Assembly: GCA_013362785.1 (NCBI GenBank)
Contig: JABFVM010000276.1
Location: 1 to 64,000 of the forward strand
Direction of reading: 5' to 3'
Source of the DNA: Streptomyces sp.
GTDB taxonomy: Bacteria; Actinomycetota; Actinomycetes; Streptomycetales; Streptomycetaceae
Length of the DNA stretch: 64,000 bases
This document shows positions 1-10,698 of this stretch, piece after piece. Within the stretch, counting starts at the first letter, position 1. Every line of letters begins with the position of its first letter. Made by a program: the position numbers and the translations under genes. The notes beneath the pieces were generated by a model. It did not search any database, was not told where the DNA came from, and saw nothing but the letters and a program-made list of their open reading frames with translations.

Positions 1-139
1 GGCCCTCGGCGGGGCGGGCCGGCGTGGCGGCGGCGGGGAGGGTGCCGAGGGCTGCGGCGAGGCCCGTGGTGGTGGCGAGGGAGAGGACGGTTCTTCGGCT
101 CGGCTCGTCAGGGATCGGCTCGTCAGGGATCGGGGTCAT
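1..139 (-). CDS. N-terminal fragment of a secreted protein (Tat-like signal), truncated by the window edge
   Basis: Minus-strand ATG at 139 translates as MTPIPDEPIPDEPSRRTVLSLATTTGLAAALGTLPAAATPARPAEG..., an SRR motif plus hydrophobic stretch; open to the window edge. Confidence 0.6.
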   Translation of the reverse strand, partial: MTPIPDEPIPDEPSRRTVLSLATTTGLAAALGTLPAAATPARPAEG

Positions 140-175
140 GGCGGCTCCGGGATGGGGGGGGAGGTCAGGGAGAGG

Positions 176-1993
176 TCAGAGAGACTTCGGTACGTCGATC
201 CGGTCGATGTCCGGCGCGTAGCCGGTCCCGCTGTCGAACGTGATCGTGTTCGCCCCGGCCTTCAGCCGCACCGGCACATGGACGCTGTTCACCGTCCCCC
301 AGTCGCCCGTGGCCGCGAACCTGTGCGAGGTGGCGCCGTCTCCGTTGGCCGAGACCAGGACCGAGCGGGAGTCACCGCTGACGTAGGCGATCTTGAGTTG
401 GTAGATGCCGGCCTTGGGCACCACGACGTCGTTGACGGTGACCTTGCCGCCGACGTACAGGTTGCCGACCTTGCGGCCACCGGAGCAGGCGGCGCAGTCG
501 GCGACGGAGGCGTTGCCGCTCAGGGTGCCCGCCTCGGCCTCGTGGGCGGTCCAGGCGAGGTCCGTGCCGCGCGGGGTGACGGTGAACAGGCGGGAGCCGT
601 GGGCCGGGAGCGCCTGGGTGATCTTGTCGGTGTGGGTGCCGAGGTTCTCCCTGTTCCATACGTCGCGCACCGAGGCCTTGCCCTTGAAGCCGAGGGTGGG
701 CCAGTTCGCGGTCACGGCCGCCGGTGCGTCGGAGAGGTTGAACAGCGCCACGGTGTAGGTGCCGTCCGGGTTCTTCGCGGCCCACACCTGCTGCGGGTCG
801 GAGGCGGTGACGGGCTCGGCGGGCGGGGTGCTGCTCTGGTTGATCGCGATGACCTCGCGGTGAGTGAGCAGGGACAGGCCGTAGGAGTCGAGCCTGGTGA
901 GGTCGTCGCCGGTGAAGAGCGGGGACTTGGCGATCGCCCACAGGGTGGCGTAGCTCTGCCGCTCGGCCTTGGTGAGGCCGTCCATCTCGCCGTTGCCGAC
1001 GTTGAGGGAGTCGAGGTCGTTCCAGCCGCCGGGTCCTGCGTGGCCGGTCCAGGCGGGGGCGTCGTCCCAGCGGTCGTCGACCGAGTTCTCCCAGCTGACC
1101 AGGGTGTTGCAGTAGCACTCGACGTCGGTGTCGATACGCCAGCCGTTGGAGTACTTCTTCCAGTCCTCGACGTGCCCGTAGTCCAGGGACCAGGACAGCT
1201 CAAGGTGGATCGGGCGGCCGGCGGTGGCGATGGCCTTCTGCCAGGCGGCGACGTCTGCGACGTTGTTGTAGTTGTCGCCGCTCTTCGAGGAACCAGGGCC
1301 GACGCCGTCGAGCTTGAGGAAGTCGTAGCCCCAGTCGGCGAACAGCTGCGCCTGAGAGTCGATGTACTTCTGCGCGCAGGGATCGGAGAAGTCGATTTTG
1401 TAGGCGCTGTCCCAGCCGTTGGTGGTGCGCTGGTCGTCGTGGACGATGTCGCCGGTGGTGCAGCCGTCGGCGTTCCGGATCGGCGTCTTCCCGCCGCCGT
1501 ACGCGCCCTTCTCCAGGCCGACCGGGAGGTAGATGCCGGCCTTGAGACCCTTGGCGTGGATGCGGTCGGCGACGGCCTTCATGCCGCTCGGGAAACGCTC
1601 CGGGTCGGCCTTCTGCCGCCCGTACTCGTCGTACCGGGGCTTCCAGGACCAGTCCATCCACCAGCCGGCGTCGATGTTGACGTACTCGTAGCCGTACTTC
1701 TTCAGCTTCGCGGCCATGGCGTCGGTCTGCCGGGCGACGTTCGCCTCGGAGAGATAGCTGTAGTCGCCCTTCGGGTTGAGGCCCGGGTACTTCGACGACT
1801 GCATGGTCCAACTCGTCCAGCCCATATAGGGCTTGGCGGCCACGGCGGAGGCCGGGGGCTCGGTGGTCTCGGCGCGTACGGCAGGGACGGCGGGGACAAC
1901 GGGGACGGCGGTGGTGACACCGGCTGCGAGGGCCAGGACCACCACGGCTCTCAGGGCGCGTGCGGGCATGACGGAGTACGAGGATGACCGCAT
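176..1993 (-). CDS. Secreted GH27 alpha-galactosidase-type glycoside hydrolase with C-terminal carbohydrate-binding module
   Basis: Signal peptide; PYMGWTSWTMQ, YVNIDAGWW, DFLKLDGVG and GGWNDLDSL motifs of GH27; C-terminal CBM-like beta domain. Confidence 0.88.
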   Translation of the reverse strand: MRSSSYSVMPARALRAVVVLALAAGVTTAVPVVPAVPAVRAETTEPPASAVAAKPYMGWTSWTMQSSKYPGLNPKGDYSYLSEANVARQTDAMAAKLKKYGYEYVNIDAGWWMDWSWKPRYDEYGRQKADPERFPSGMKAVADRIHAKGLKAGIYLPVGLEKGAYGGGKTPIRNADGCTTGDIVHDDQRTTNGWDSAYKIDFSDPCAQKYIDSQAQLFADWGYDFLKLDGVGPGSSKSGDNYNNVADVAAWQKAIATAGRPIHLELSWSLDYGHVEDWKKYSNGWRIDTDVECYCNTLVSWENSVDDRWDDAPAWTGHAGPGGWNDLDSLNVGNGEMDGLTKAERQSYATLWAIAKSPLFTGDDLTRLDSYGLSLLTHREVIAINQSSTPPAEPVTASDPQQVWAAKNPDGTYTVALFNLSDAPAAVTANWPTLGFKGKASVRDVWNRENLGTHTDKITQALPAHGSRLFTVTPRGTDLAWTAHEAEAGTLSGNASVADCAACSGGRKVGNLYVGGKVTVNDVVVPKAGIYQLKIAYVSGDSRSVLVSANGDGATSHRFAATGDWGTVNSVHVPVRLKAGANTITFDSGTGYAPDIDRIDVPKSL

Positions 1994-2024
1994 GGGTCGT
2001 ACCTCCAGGGGTCGTTCAGCGGCG

Positions 2025-3203
2025 CTACCGCTGGTCGTCGGCTCGGATGAAGGACTGGATCGCGGTGGCCGCGGCCCCGCGCGCCCACTCCTCGAAGGGC
2101 AGCGGGCGGGTCTGTACGTCGCACCGGGCGGCGGAGCCGAACGCGGCCGCGGCGAAGGCGTCGCGGATCTGCTCGGCGAACAGGTCGTGGGCGGCGAGGC
2201 CCTCGCCGGAGATGATCACCCGCTCGGGACCGAGCAGGTTGGCGACGGTGGCGATGCCCCGGCCGATCGCCTCACCGGCCCGGGCGTAGGCCTCCCGCGC
2301 CCCGGCGACACCGCGGTGGGCGAGGGCCACGGCCTCGGCGGTGTCGGCGACGTCGGCGCCCGTCGTCTCGCGGATCCGCCGGAGGATCGCGGCGTCCCCC
2401 GCGATCGCCTCCACACAGCCGCGGTTGCCGCAGTGGCAGGGCGGTCCTGCCGGGTCGACGGTGACATGGCCGATCTCTCCGGCGACCCCGTACGCCCCGG
2501 CGACCACCCGGCCGTGCACCACTAGCCCACAGCCGATGCCCGCGCCGACGGTCACCAAGGCGAAGTCGGACAGTCCCACGCCGGCGCCGAACCACTGCTC
2601 GGCGACGGTGAGGGCGCGTACGTCGTTGTCGACGGTGACCGGCAACCCGGTGGTCGCGGCGGCGAGTTCGGCGAGGGGTACGTCCCGCCACTCCAGGAAC
2701 GGCGAGTAGCGGACGACGCCCGCGCCCCGGTCGACGTCGCCGGAGACGGCGATGCCCAGGCCGAGCACGGGTACACCCAAGTCGCCCGCCTCCACGAGGA
2801 GTTCGCCCACCAGCTCGGCGGTCGAGGCGAGCACGCCCTTCGGTTCCCGGTCCCGGAGCGGGGCATGACGGGCGACACGGATGCGGCAGCACAGGTCGGT
2901 GAGCACGGCGATGATCTCGTCGCCGGTCACCTTGACGCCGATGAACAGCGCCCGTCCCCCGTCGACCCGTACCGGGTTGGCGGGGCGGCCGAGCGCGGGG
3001 CGGGCCGGCCCGTCCGCGTCCTCCACCAGATATCCGGCCTCGATGAGCGGCCGTACCGCCTTGGTGACGGCGGCCGGTGACACTCCCGTCCGCCGGGCCA
3101 CCTCCAGTCGGGTGAGCGGCCCGTGGGACAGGACCGTGGTGAAGATCTGCGAGGCGGCCGGCGTGTTCGCCGGGAACGTCTCGGTGCGGCGGATCGAGGG
3201 CAT
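2025..3203 (-). CDS. ROK-family transcriptional regulator
   Basis: N-terminal wHTH (LTRLEVARRTGVSPAAVTKAVRPL), ROK domain with CHCGNRGCVEAIAG; upstream of and co-directional with the GH27 gene. Confidence 0.9.
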   Translation of the reverse strand: MPSIRRTETFPANTPAASQIFTTVLSHGPLTRLEVARRTGVSPAAVTKAVRPLIEAGYLVEDADGPARPALGRPANPVRVDGGRALFIGVKVTGDEIIAVLTDLCCRIRVARHAPLRDREPKGVLASTAELVGELLVEAGDLGVPVLGLGIAVSGDVDRGAGVVRYSPFLEWRDVPLAELAAATTGLPVTVDNDVRALTVAEQWFGAGVGLSDFALVTVGAGIGCGLVVHGRVVAGAYGVAGEIGHVTVDPAGPPCHCGNRGCVEAIAGDAAILRRIRETTGADVADTAEAVALAHRGVAGAREAYARAGEAIGRGIATVANLLGPERVIISGEGLAAHDLFAEQIRDAFAAAAFGSAARCDVQTRPLPFEEWARGAAATAIQSFIRADDQR

Positions 3204-3216
3204 GCCCGGAACCTAG

Positions 3217-4608
<1,392 letters not shown>

Positions 4609-4764
4609 GGGCGGCGCCGGAGCTAAGAGCCCGCACCGGTGCTGAGGTCCGCCCGCCGGAGCTGAGAGCCGGCGCGGGCGCCGGGCGGGAACCCGGGAGA
4701 TCCGGTGGACGTTCTCCGGACAGCTCCACCGGATCTCGATCGAACCACCCACCAGGACGGCCCG

Positions 4765-6177
4765 ATGAGCGAGTTGGTCCCCGGGGGCAATCTGCCCCTC
4801 CCGGGCGGCAGCGTGACCGTCCGGGTGCCCGGCCCCTTCGACGTGTCCGCGCTCGTCACCGACGACAGCGGCAAGGTCCGGGGCGACGCCGACTTCGTCT
4901 TCTACAACCAGCCGTCCGCACCGGGCGCCCGGCTCCACGGCGACACCCTGACCGTCGACCCGCCGGGACTGCGGCACGGGGCCACCCGGGTCACAGTGGT
5001 CGTCAGCCCCGCCGACCCCGGCACACCCCTCAGCCGACTGCCGGCTCCCGTGCTCCACGTCACCGGCCCGGGCGGCCGTGCGCTCGCCCGGTTCGCCCCG
5101 CCGCGTCCACGGCAGGAGACGGTGCTGCTGCTCGCGGAGATCTACCGGCGGGGCGACGGCTGGAAGCTGCGGGCCCTTGGGCAGGGGTACGCGGACGGGC
5201 TGGCGGGGATCGCGCGTGACTTCGGGGTGGACGTCGTCGAGGACGCGACGCCGTCCCCGGTCCCATCGACGCCCCCACCGCCAACATCGGTCCGGCGCCC
5301 CTCGCCCGGCGCTCCGCCGATGCCCACCGCACGGCCCGCGATGCAGACCCTGTCCGCCGTCACCGCCCCGAGCGGCGGCACGGCGGGCGCCCGCTCCCCC
5401 GATGCCGACAGCTTCCTCGACCTGGTCAACTCCGCCCGCGCCAGGGCCGGTTCACCTCCCGTCGCCCATGACGCCCGCCTCGCCTCCGCCGCCCATGCCC
5501 ACGCCTGCGCCATGGCCGCGGCCGGACGGCTCGGTGTCGAGGGCCGCGACGGCGTCTCCGTGTACCAGCGCATCACGGACACCGGGTACGCGTACGTCAC
5601 CGTCGGCGAGCACCTGGTCTCCGGCCCGCGCACCCCCGCCGAGTTCGTCGCGTACTGCCTGCGCACCGACCAGCCCCGCCACACCCTGCACGACCCGGCC
5701 TTCACCCACGCCGCCGTGGGCCATGTCACGGGCGGCCGGTCGGGAGACACCTACTGGACCGCGTTGTGGGCCAGGCCGCTCACACCGGGCGACCTGGCCC
5801 GCACCGCCACCGACGTCGTCGACCTCACCAACCGGGAGCGGGCCCGCGCCGGGCTGCGCCCCCTGTCCGTCGACCCCGTGCTCACCACCGCCGCGCAGGC
5901 GCACAGCGCGGACATGGTGGCCCGGGCCTTCTACTCCCACACCTCGCCCGAGGGGAGCCAGCCCTGGGACCGGGCCGCCGCCGCGGGCTCCACCCGGCGT
6001 TCGATCGGCGAGAACATAGCCTGCGGCCAGCGCTCCCCCGCCGAAGTCGTGGAGGGCTGGATGAACAGCCCGGGCCATCGCGCCAACATCCTCAAGCCCG
6101 ACTTCACACACATAGGCATCGGCTTCGCGGGCGGCGGCCCCGCCGGCACGTACTGGACCCAGCTGTTCGGCGCCTGA
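4765..6177 (+). CDS. TerD-like domain fused to two CAP (SCP/PR-1) domains
   Basis: N-terminus DADFVFYNQ and GWKLRALGQGYADGLAGIARDFGVDV (TerD signatures); two C-terminal CAP repeats, the second with GENIACGQ and NSPGHRANIL. Confidence 0.8.
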   Translation: MSELVPGGNLPLPGGSVTVRVPGPFDVSALVTDDSGKVRGDADFVFYNQPSAPGARLHGDTLTVDPPGLRHGATRVTVVVSPADPGTPLSRLPAPVLHVTGPGGRALARFAPPRPRQETVLLLAEIYRRGDGWKLRALGQGYADGLAGIARDFGVDVVEDATPSPVPSTPPPPTSVRRPSPGAPPMPTARPAMQTLSAVTAPSGGTAGARSPDADSFLDLVNSARARAGSPPVAHDARLASAAHAHACAMAAAGRLGVEGRDGVSVYQRITDTGYAYVTVGEHLVSGPRTPAEFVAYCLRTDQPRHTLHDPAFTHAAVGHVTGGRSGDTYWTALWARPLTPGDLARTATDVVDLTNRERARAGLRPLSVDPVLTTAAQAHSADMVARAFYSHTSPEGSQPWDRAAAAGSTRRSIGENIACGQRSPAEVVEGWMNSPGHRANILKPDFTHIGIGFAGGGPAGTYWTQLFGA

Positions 6178-6272
6178 CGGCCCGGGCCGGCGGGACGCGG
6201 CCAACACCGGCCTGGACGGCTCAAGAAGCGGGGATCTAGTCGGAACGGAACCTTCCGGGACAGGATGCCCAT

Positions 6273-6950
6273 ATGAAGGGTGACCTCTTTTCCAGCGAGC
6301 ACATGGTCCAGCCCGCCACCGCGCCGGGCATGACGACAGAGAACGCCAAATGCATCAAGTACGCGGTGAACGGCGAGATGCATGCCCGCCAGGGCGCGAT
6401 GGTCGCCTACCGCGGCAACCTCCAGTTCGAGCGCAAGGGCCAGGGCATGGGCGGCATGCTCAAGCGGGCGATGACCGGTGAGGGGCTGCCGCTGATGGCG
6501 GTGCGCGGGCAGGGCGAGGCCTGGTTCGCGCACGAGGCGCAGAACTGCTTTATCGTCGACATCGACCCGGGCGACGAGTTCACGGTGAACGGCCGCAACG
6601 TCCTGTGTTTCGACGCCTCGTTGTCGTACCGGATAGCGACGGTCAAGGGCGCGGGCATCACCGGTGGCGGTCTGTTCAACAGCGTCTTCACGGGGCACGG
6701 CAGGCTGGGCCTGATCTGCGAAGGCAACCCCCTGGTGATCCCGGTCTCGCCGCAGTTCCCGGTGTACGTCGACACGGACGCGGTGGTCGGCTGGACCGCT
6801 GGACTGCAGACCTCGCTGCACCGCTCGCAGTCCCTCGGCTCGATGCTGCGCGGCGGTTCCGGGGAGGCCGTGCAGCTGATGCTGCAGGGCCAGGGCTATG
6901 TCGTCGTACGGCCGAGCGAGGCGACGCCGCAGAAGCCCCAGCAGCACTGA
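6273..6950 (+). CDS. AIM24 family protein
   Basis: GRNVLCFDASLSYRI, GGGLFNSVFTGHGRLGL and VYVDTDAVVGWTAGLQTSL are typical of AIM24/TIGR00266-type proteins. Confidence 0.8.
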   Translation: MKGDLFSSEHMVQPATAPGMTTENAKCIKYAVNGEMHARQGAMVAYRGNLQFERKGQGMGGMLKRAMTGEGLPLMAVRGQGEAWFAHEAQNCFIVDIDPGDEFTVNGRNVLCFDASLSYRIATVKGAGITGGGLFNSVFTGHGRLGLICEGNPLVIPVSPQFPVYVDTDAVVGWTAGLQTSLHRSQSLGSMLRGGSGEAVQLMLQGQGYVVVRPSEATPQKPQQH

Positions 6951-7028
6951 TGCCGTCCCCATGAGGTGATCTGCGCCTCACGAGCAACCCTGTCCGCCGT
7001 GCCGACGTCTTGATCGACAACAGGTGAA

Positions 7029-7062
7029 GCCCTGGCCGCCCTTTCCGGCCAGGGCCGGTTTT
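7029..7062 (+). terminator. Intrinsic-terminator-like hairpin
   Basis: GCCCTGGCC-N9-GGCCAGGGC perfect 9-bp stem followed by CGGTTTT, downstream of the AIM24 gene. Confidence 0.7.
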
Positions 7063-7070
7063 CAACGCTC

Positions 7071-7140
7071 TATACACGCCATGTATACCCATCACGTATA
7101 CGCATCATCTATACACTCAGGGTAGAGACGGCGTGTATAT
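7071..7140. promoter_or_regulatory. 13-bp phased direct repeats (TATAC iterons) upstream of the TPR gene
   Basis: TATAC at 7071, 7084, 7097 and 7110; degenerate TAGAG at 7123; TATAT at 7136; all exactly 13 bp apart. Confidence 0.7.
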
Positions 7141-7156
7141 CGATCGAGAGGCATCG

Positions 7157-8263
7157 ATGTACGGCAAGGCTTTCGCCCCGGAGTACCAGGGCTCCCTGAC
7201 CAAGCTGTCCGTGAACTCCTCGCTGACGGACGTACTGGCCGCCGGCACCGAGCAGTTGAGAGCGGCAGAGCGGGACGGGCAGCACGGCGAGGCGGCGCGC
7301 TCCGGGCTCGCGGTCGCCGAGGCGCACCGCCGGCTGGGTCAGGTCGGGGACGCCGACCGGGCGTGGAAGGCGAGCTACCGCGCCGCCCGCGCGGCCGGTG
7401 ACACCGCGGCGATGGCCTGGGCCGTGTGGAGCGGCGGCACGCTGGCCCGGCAGCGGGGCGCGTTCCCGCTGGCCCGGCGGCTGCTCCAGCTCGCGGCGGA
7501 TCTCGGTGAGCGCGGCGGCGACATCGTCGTACGCGGCTACTCGCTGGCGGGTCTCGCGGAGACCGGCCGGATCCAGGGCGACTACGAGGCCGTGCACCGG
7601 CTGCATGAGCAGTTGCTGGCCGAGGCGCGGCGGCGCGGTGAGGCGCGGCACACGGTGTGGGCGCTGGAGGGCATCGCGCAGATCCATCGCAACACCGGGT
7701 CCTACGACAGGGCGTACGACCTGTTCGAGGAGGCGGCCGGGATAGCCGAGCGTGCCGAGGACCGGCGCGGTCATGCCTGGGCGCTGCGCGGGCTCGCCGA
7801 CATCGTCTCCGTGCGCGACGGCGACGTGGAGCGGGCGCTGGCCCTGCTGTCCGAGGCGGAGACCACGTGCCGTGCGATGAAGCTGACCAGCGCGCTGGCC
7901 TACAACCACAAGATGCGCGGCAACGTCCTCTACCGCGCCGGACGTTACGCCGCGGCCCGTGCCCTGTACGAGCAGGCGCTGGCGGAGTTCCGCGCGATGA
8001 GCGAGCCGCGCGGGGAGGCCCTGTCCCGGCTGGGCCTGGTCAAGTCGCGGGCCCGGCTGGGACGCGACCGCGCCGAGACGGCCGCCGAACTGGCCGAGCT
8101 GGCAGGAGCGCTGGAGCGGATCGGCCTGCGGCACGCGCGGGAGATGGTGGCGCGGGCGCAGGAGGAGTTCTGCGGCACGGAGGGCGTGGCGGCGAAGTCG
8201 GGCGTCTCGGAGACGGCCGCTGCGGATGCCGGAGCGGGTGCCCGGGCGGTGGTCGTACGGTGA
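7157..8263 (+). CDS. Tetratricopeptide repeat protein
   Basis: Multiple TPR-like helices (e.g. GSYDRAYDLFEEAAGIAERAEDRRGHAWALRGLADI, GRYAAARALYEQALAEFR); ORF track starts at GTG 7133, ATG 7157 has the better RBS. Confidence 0.75.
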   Translation: MYGKAFAPEYQGSLTKLSVNSSLTDVLAAGTEQLRAAERDGQHGEAARSGLAVAEAHRRLGQVGDADRAWKASYRAARAAGDTAAMAWAVWSGGTLARQRGAFPLARRLLQLAADLGERGGDIVVRGYSLAGLAETGRIQGDYEAVHRLHEQLLAEARRRGEARHTVWALEGIAQIHRNTGSYDRAYDLFEEAAGIAERAEDRRGHAWALRGLADIVSVRDGDVERALALLSEAETTCRAMKLTSALAYNHKMRGNVLYRAGRYAAARALYEQALAEFRAMSEPRGEALSRLGLVKSRARLGRDRAETAAELAELAGALERIGLRHAREMVARAQEEFCGTEGVAAKSGVSETAAADAGAGARAVVVR

Positions 8264-9591
8264 CGGCGTTCCCCTCAGCGGTCCGGGCGCCGCACGACAC
8301 CTCCGAGGCGGCCTCGCCGCCCCACCCCGGGTCCGACGCCCGCCAGGCCGCCTCGCCGACGGATTCCGCCTCCGACGCCTGCGAAACCGCCCCGCCACCC
8401 CACTCCGCGTCCGGCCGTCCCGAGACCGCCTCCCCGCCCCACTCCGCGCCCGGCCGCCCCGAGGCCACCTCCCCGCCCCACTCCTCTCAAGCCACCTCCC
8501 CGACCCGCTCCGCGTCGGACCCCCGCCAGGACGCGTCGTGGCCGCAGGCTCCGGCCGCCCCCCGCCGAGCCACCGCGTCCGCGCACGCGTCCCCCGACGT
8601 CCGCCAAGTCCTGGACCGCTGCCGCGCATTGGTGCGGCCCGCGCTGCGGGAGGCCGTGGGGCGGACCCACTCGTGGGTCGGTGAGATGGCGGCGTACTCC
8701 TTCGGCTGGTGTGAGGTGGGTGGTGCGCCGGCCGCTGGTTCCGGTGGAAAGGGTGTGCGGCAGGCGCTGGCCGTGCTGGGTGCCGAGGCGGTCGGTGCGT
8801 CCGGTGGTGTGGCGGTTCCCGGGGCGGTCGCGGTGGAGCTGGTGCATGCCTTCTCGCTGCTGCACGACGACATCATGGACGGCGACACGGACCGGCGCCG
8901 CCGCCCCACCGTGTGGAAGGCGTACGGCACGGGGCCCGCCGTCCTGGCGGGGGACGCGCTGTTCGCGCTGGCCGTCGAGACGCTCGCCGCGGCGCCGGCG
9001 GGGCCCCGGGCGGTGCGGCTGCTGTCCGTGGCGTTGCAGGACCTGGTGACCGGGCAGGCGGACGACCTGCTGTTCGCCACCCGCCCGTGGACGGGTCCGG
9101 AGCGGGTGCGGCCGGACGAGTACCGGGCGATGGCCGAGCACAAGACGGGCGCCCTGCTGGGCTGCTCGGCCGCGCTGGGCGCGCTGCTCGGCGGTGCGCC
9201 GCCCGCGACCGTCTCCGCTCTCGACCGTGCGGGACGGCATCTGGGCGTCGCCTTCCAGGTGGTCGACGATCTGCTGGGCATCTGGGGCGACCCGGCCGTG
9301 ACCGGCAAGCCGGTGTACGGCGATCTGCGGGAGCGGAAGAAGACGTTCCCCGTGCTGGCCGCACTGGACTCCCCCACGCCCGGACGTCTCCGCGCGCTGC
9401 TGGAGTCGGACGCCGAACCCGGTGAGGTGGCCGCGCTGATCGAGGAGTCGGGTGGCCGGTCGGCCGCGTTGACGGAGGCCCGGCGCCAGGTGACCGCCGC
9501 GGAGTCGGCTCTCGCCGCTGTGCCGCTGGAGGCGGAGACCGCCGAAGCGCTGAGGTCGCTGATCGACTTCTTGGTGCGGCGCGATCGGTGA
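8260..9591 (+). CDS. Polyprenyl (isoprenyl) diphosphate synthase with long disordered repeat-containing N-terminus
   Basis: LLHDDIMDGD (DDxxD first Asp-rich motif) and FQVVDDLLGIWGDP (second motif); GTG start at 8260 overlaps the TPR stop codon. Confidence 0.88.
   Translation: MTAFPSAVRAPHDTSEAASPPHPGSDARQAASPTDSASDACETAPPPHSASGRPETASPPHSAPGRPEATSPPHSSQATSPTRSASDPRQDASWPQAPAAPRRATASAHASPDVRQVLDRCRALVRPALREAVGRTHSWVGEMAAYSFGWCEVGGAPAAGSGGKGVRQALAVLGAEAVGASGGVAVPGAVAVELVHAFSLLHDDIMDGDTDRRRRPTVWKAYGTGPAVLAGDALFALAVETLAAAPAGPRAVRLLSVALQDLVTGQADDLLFATRPWTGPERVRPDEYRAMAEHKTGALLGCSAALGALLGGAPPATVSALDRAGRHLGVAFQVVDDLLGIWGDPAVTGKPVYGDLRERKKTFPVLAALDSPTPGRLRALLESDAEPGEVAALIEESGGRSAALTEARRQVTAAESALAAVPLEAETAEALRSLIDFLVRRDR
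8308..8568 (+). repeat. In-frame 39-bp tandem repeat encoding about 13-aa Ser/Pro/Ala-rich units
   Basis: Units starting 8308, 8347, 8386, 8425, 8464 (27 bp), 8491 and 8530; e.g. TAPPPHSASGRPE / TASPPHSAPGRPE. Confidence 0.85.
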
Positions 9592-9729
9592 GACTCTGAA
9601 GGCTCGGTTCACAGCCGTACGGTGGTGATCGCCGCGTCGTCGTGCCTCCGGTGGCGGAACCCGGTTGACCGGCGGGCCCGCCCGCGTCAGGGTGCGAAGC
9701 GGCGCGGATCACCGCCCCGCGCCGGGAAG

Positions 9730-10698
9730 GTGACTGCCTTGATCGGGATCCCGGACGTCGAAGCCGCGGCCGACGTCATCGCCGGACATGTCGTGCACAC
9801 CCCGACGGTACCCAGCCCCGGCCTGTCGGCCCTGCTCGGTGTGCCCGTCACGGCGAAGCTCGAACTCCTCCAGCGCACCGGCTCGTTCAAGGCCCGTGGC
9901 GCGACGGCGAAGCTGCTCTCGCTGAGCGACGCCCAGCGTGCCGCCGGGGTCGTGGCGGTCAGCGGCGGCAACCACGGCATCGCCCTGGCGATGACGGCCG
10001 CCGTCCTCGATGTGAAGGCCACCGTGGTGATGCCACGGTCGGCGCCCGCACGGGCCGTCGAGATCGCCCGGGACGCCGGGGCCTCGGTGCGGCTGACGGA
10101 CGACATGGACGGCGCGTTCTCGCTCGTCACACGGCTGCGGGACGAGGGGCTGACGCTGGTCCACCCCTTCGACGACCCGCTGGTGATCGCCGGGCAGGGC
10201 ACCGTCGGTCTGGAGCTCGCCGAGGACGCCGGTGACCTCACGGACGTCCTCGTCAGCGTCGGGGGCGGCGGGCTGATCGCCGGTGTCGCGGTGGCGCTGC
10301 GGGCCCGCCGTCCGGACGTACGGATCTGGGGAGTGGAGACCGAGGGCGCCGAGGCGATGTCCCGGGCGCTGGCGGCGGGCGGTCCGGTGCCGGTGGCACT
10401 GTCGTCGATCGTGTCGACGCTCAGCGCGCCGAGCGTGTCGCAGCTGACGTATGACCATGTGTCCGCCCTGGTCGACGAGGTGCTCGTGGTGCCGGACCGG
10501 GAGGCGGTGCGGGGGGTGCTCGATCTCGCCGAGCACGCCAAGCTGTGGACCGAGCCGGCCGCCGGCTGTCTGCTGCCCGCCGCCCGGCGGGTGCTGGCGC
10601 GGGTCGGGGACGGCGCCCGGGTCGGGCTGGTCGTGTGCGGGGGCAACGCGACGACCTCGGACGTGTCGCGCTGGGCCACGGATTTCGGCCTTCGCTGA
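9730..10698 (+). CDS. PLP-dependent threonine/serine dehydratase family protein
   Basis: RTGSFKARGA PLP-lysine motif, SGGNHGIALA, SVGGGGLIAGVA glycine-rich loop. Confidence 0.88.
   Translation: MTALIGIPDVEAAADVIAGHVVHTPTVPSPGLSALLGVPVTAKLELLQRTGSFKARGATAKLLSLSDAQRAAGVVAVSGGNHGIALAMTAAVLDVKATVVMPRSAPARAVEIARDAGASVRLTDDMDGAFSLVTRLRDEGLTLVHPFDDPLVIAGQGTVGLELAEDAGDLTDVLVSVGGGGLIAGVAVALRARRPDVRIWGVETEGAEAMSRALAAGGPVPVALSSIVSTLSAPSVSQLTYDHVSALVDEVLVVPDREAVRGVLDLAEHAKLWTEPAAGCLLPAARRVLARVGDGARVGLVVCGGNATTSDVSRWATDFGLR

Noticed and set aside
152-1987. 611-aa plus-strand ORF opposite the GH27 gene
   Set aside because: High-GC shadow ORF with no domain signal; the antisense frame encodes clear GH27 motifs
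8308-8568. CRISPR-like repeat array
   Set aside because: Repeats are contiguous, in frame and codon-periodic with no spacers; a coding minisatellite
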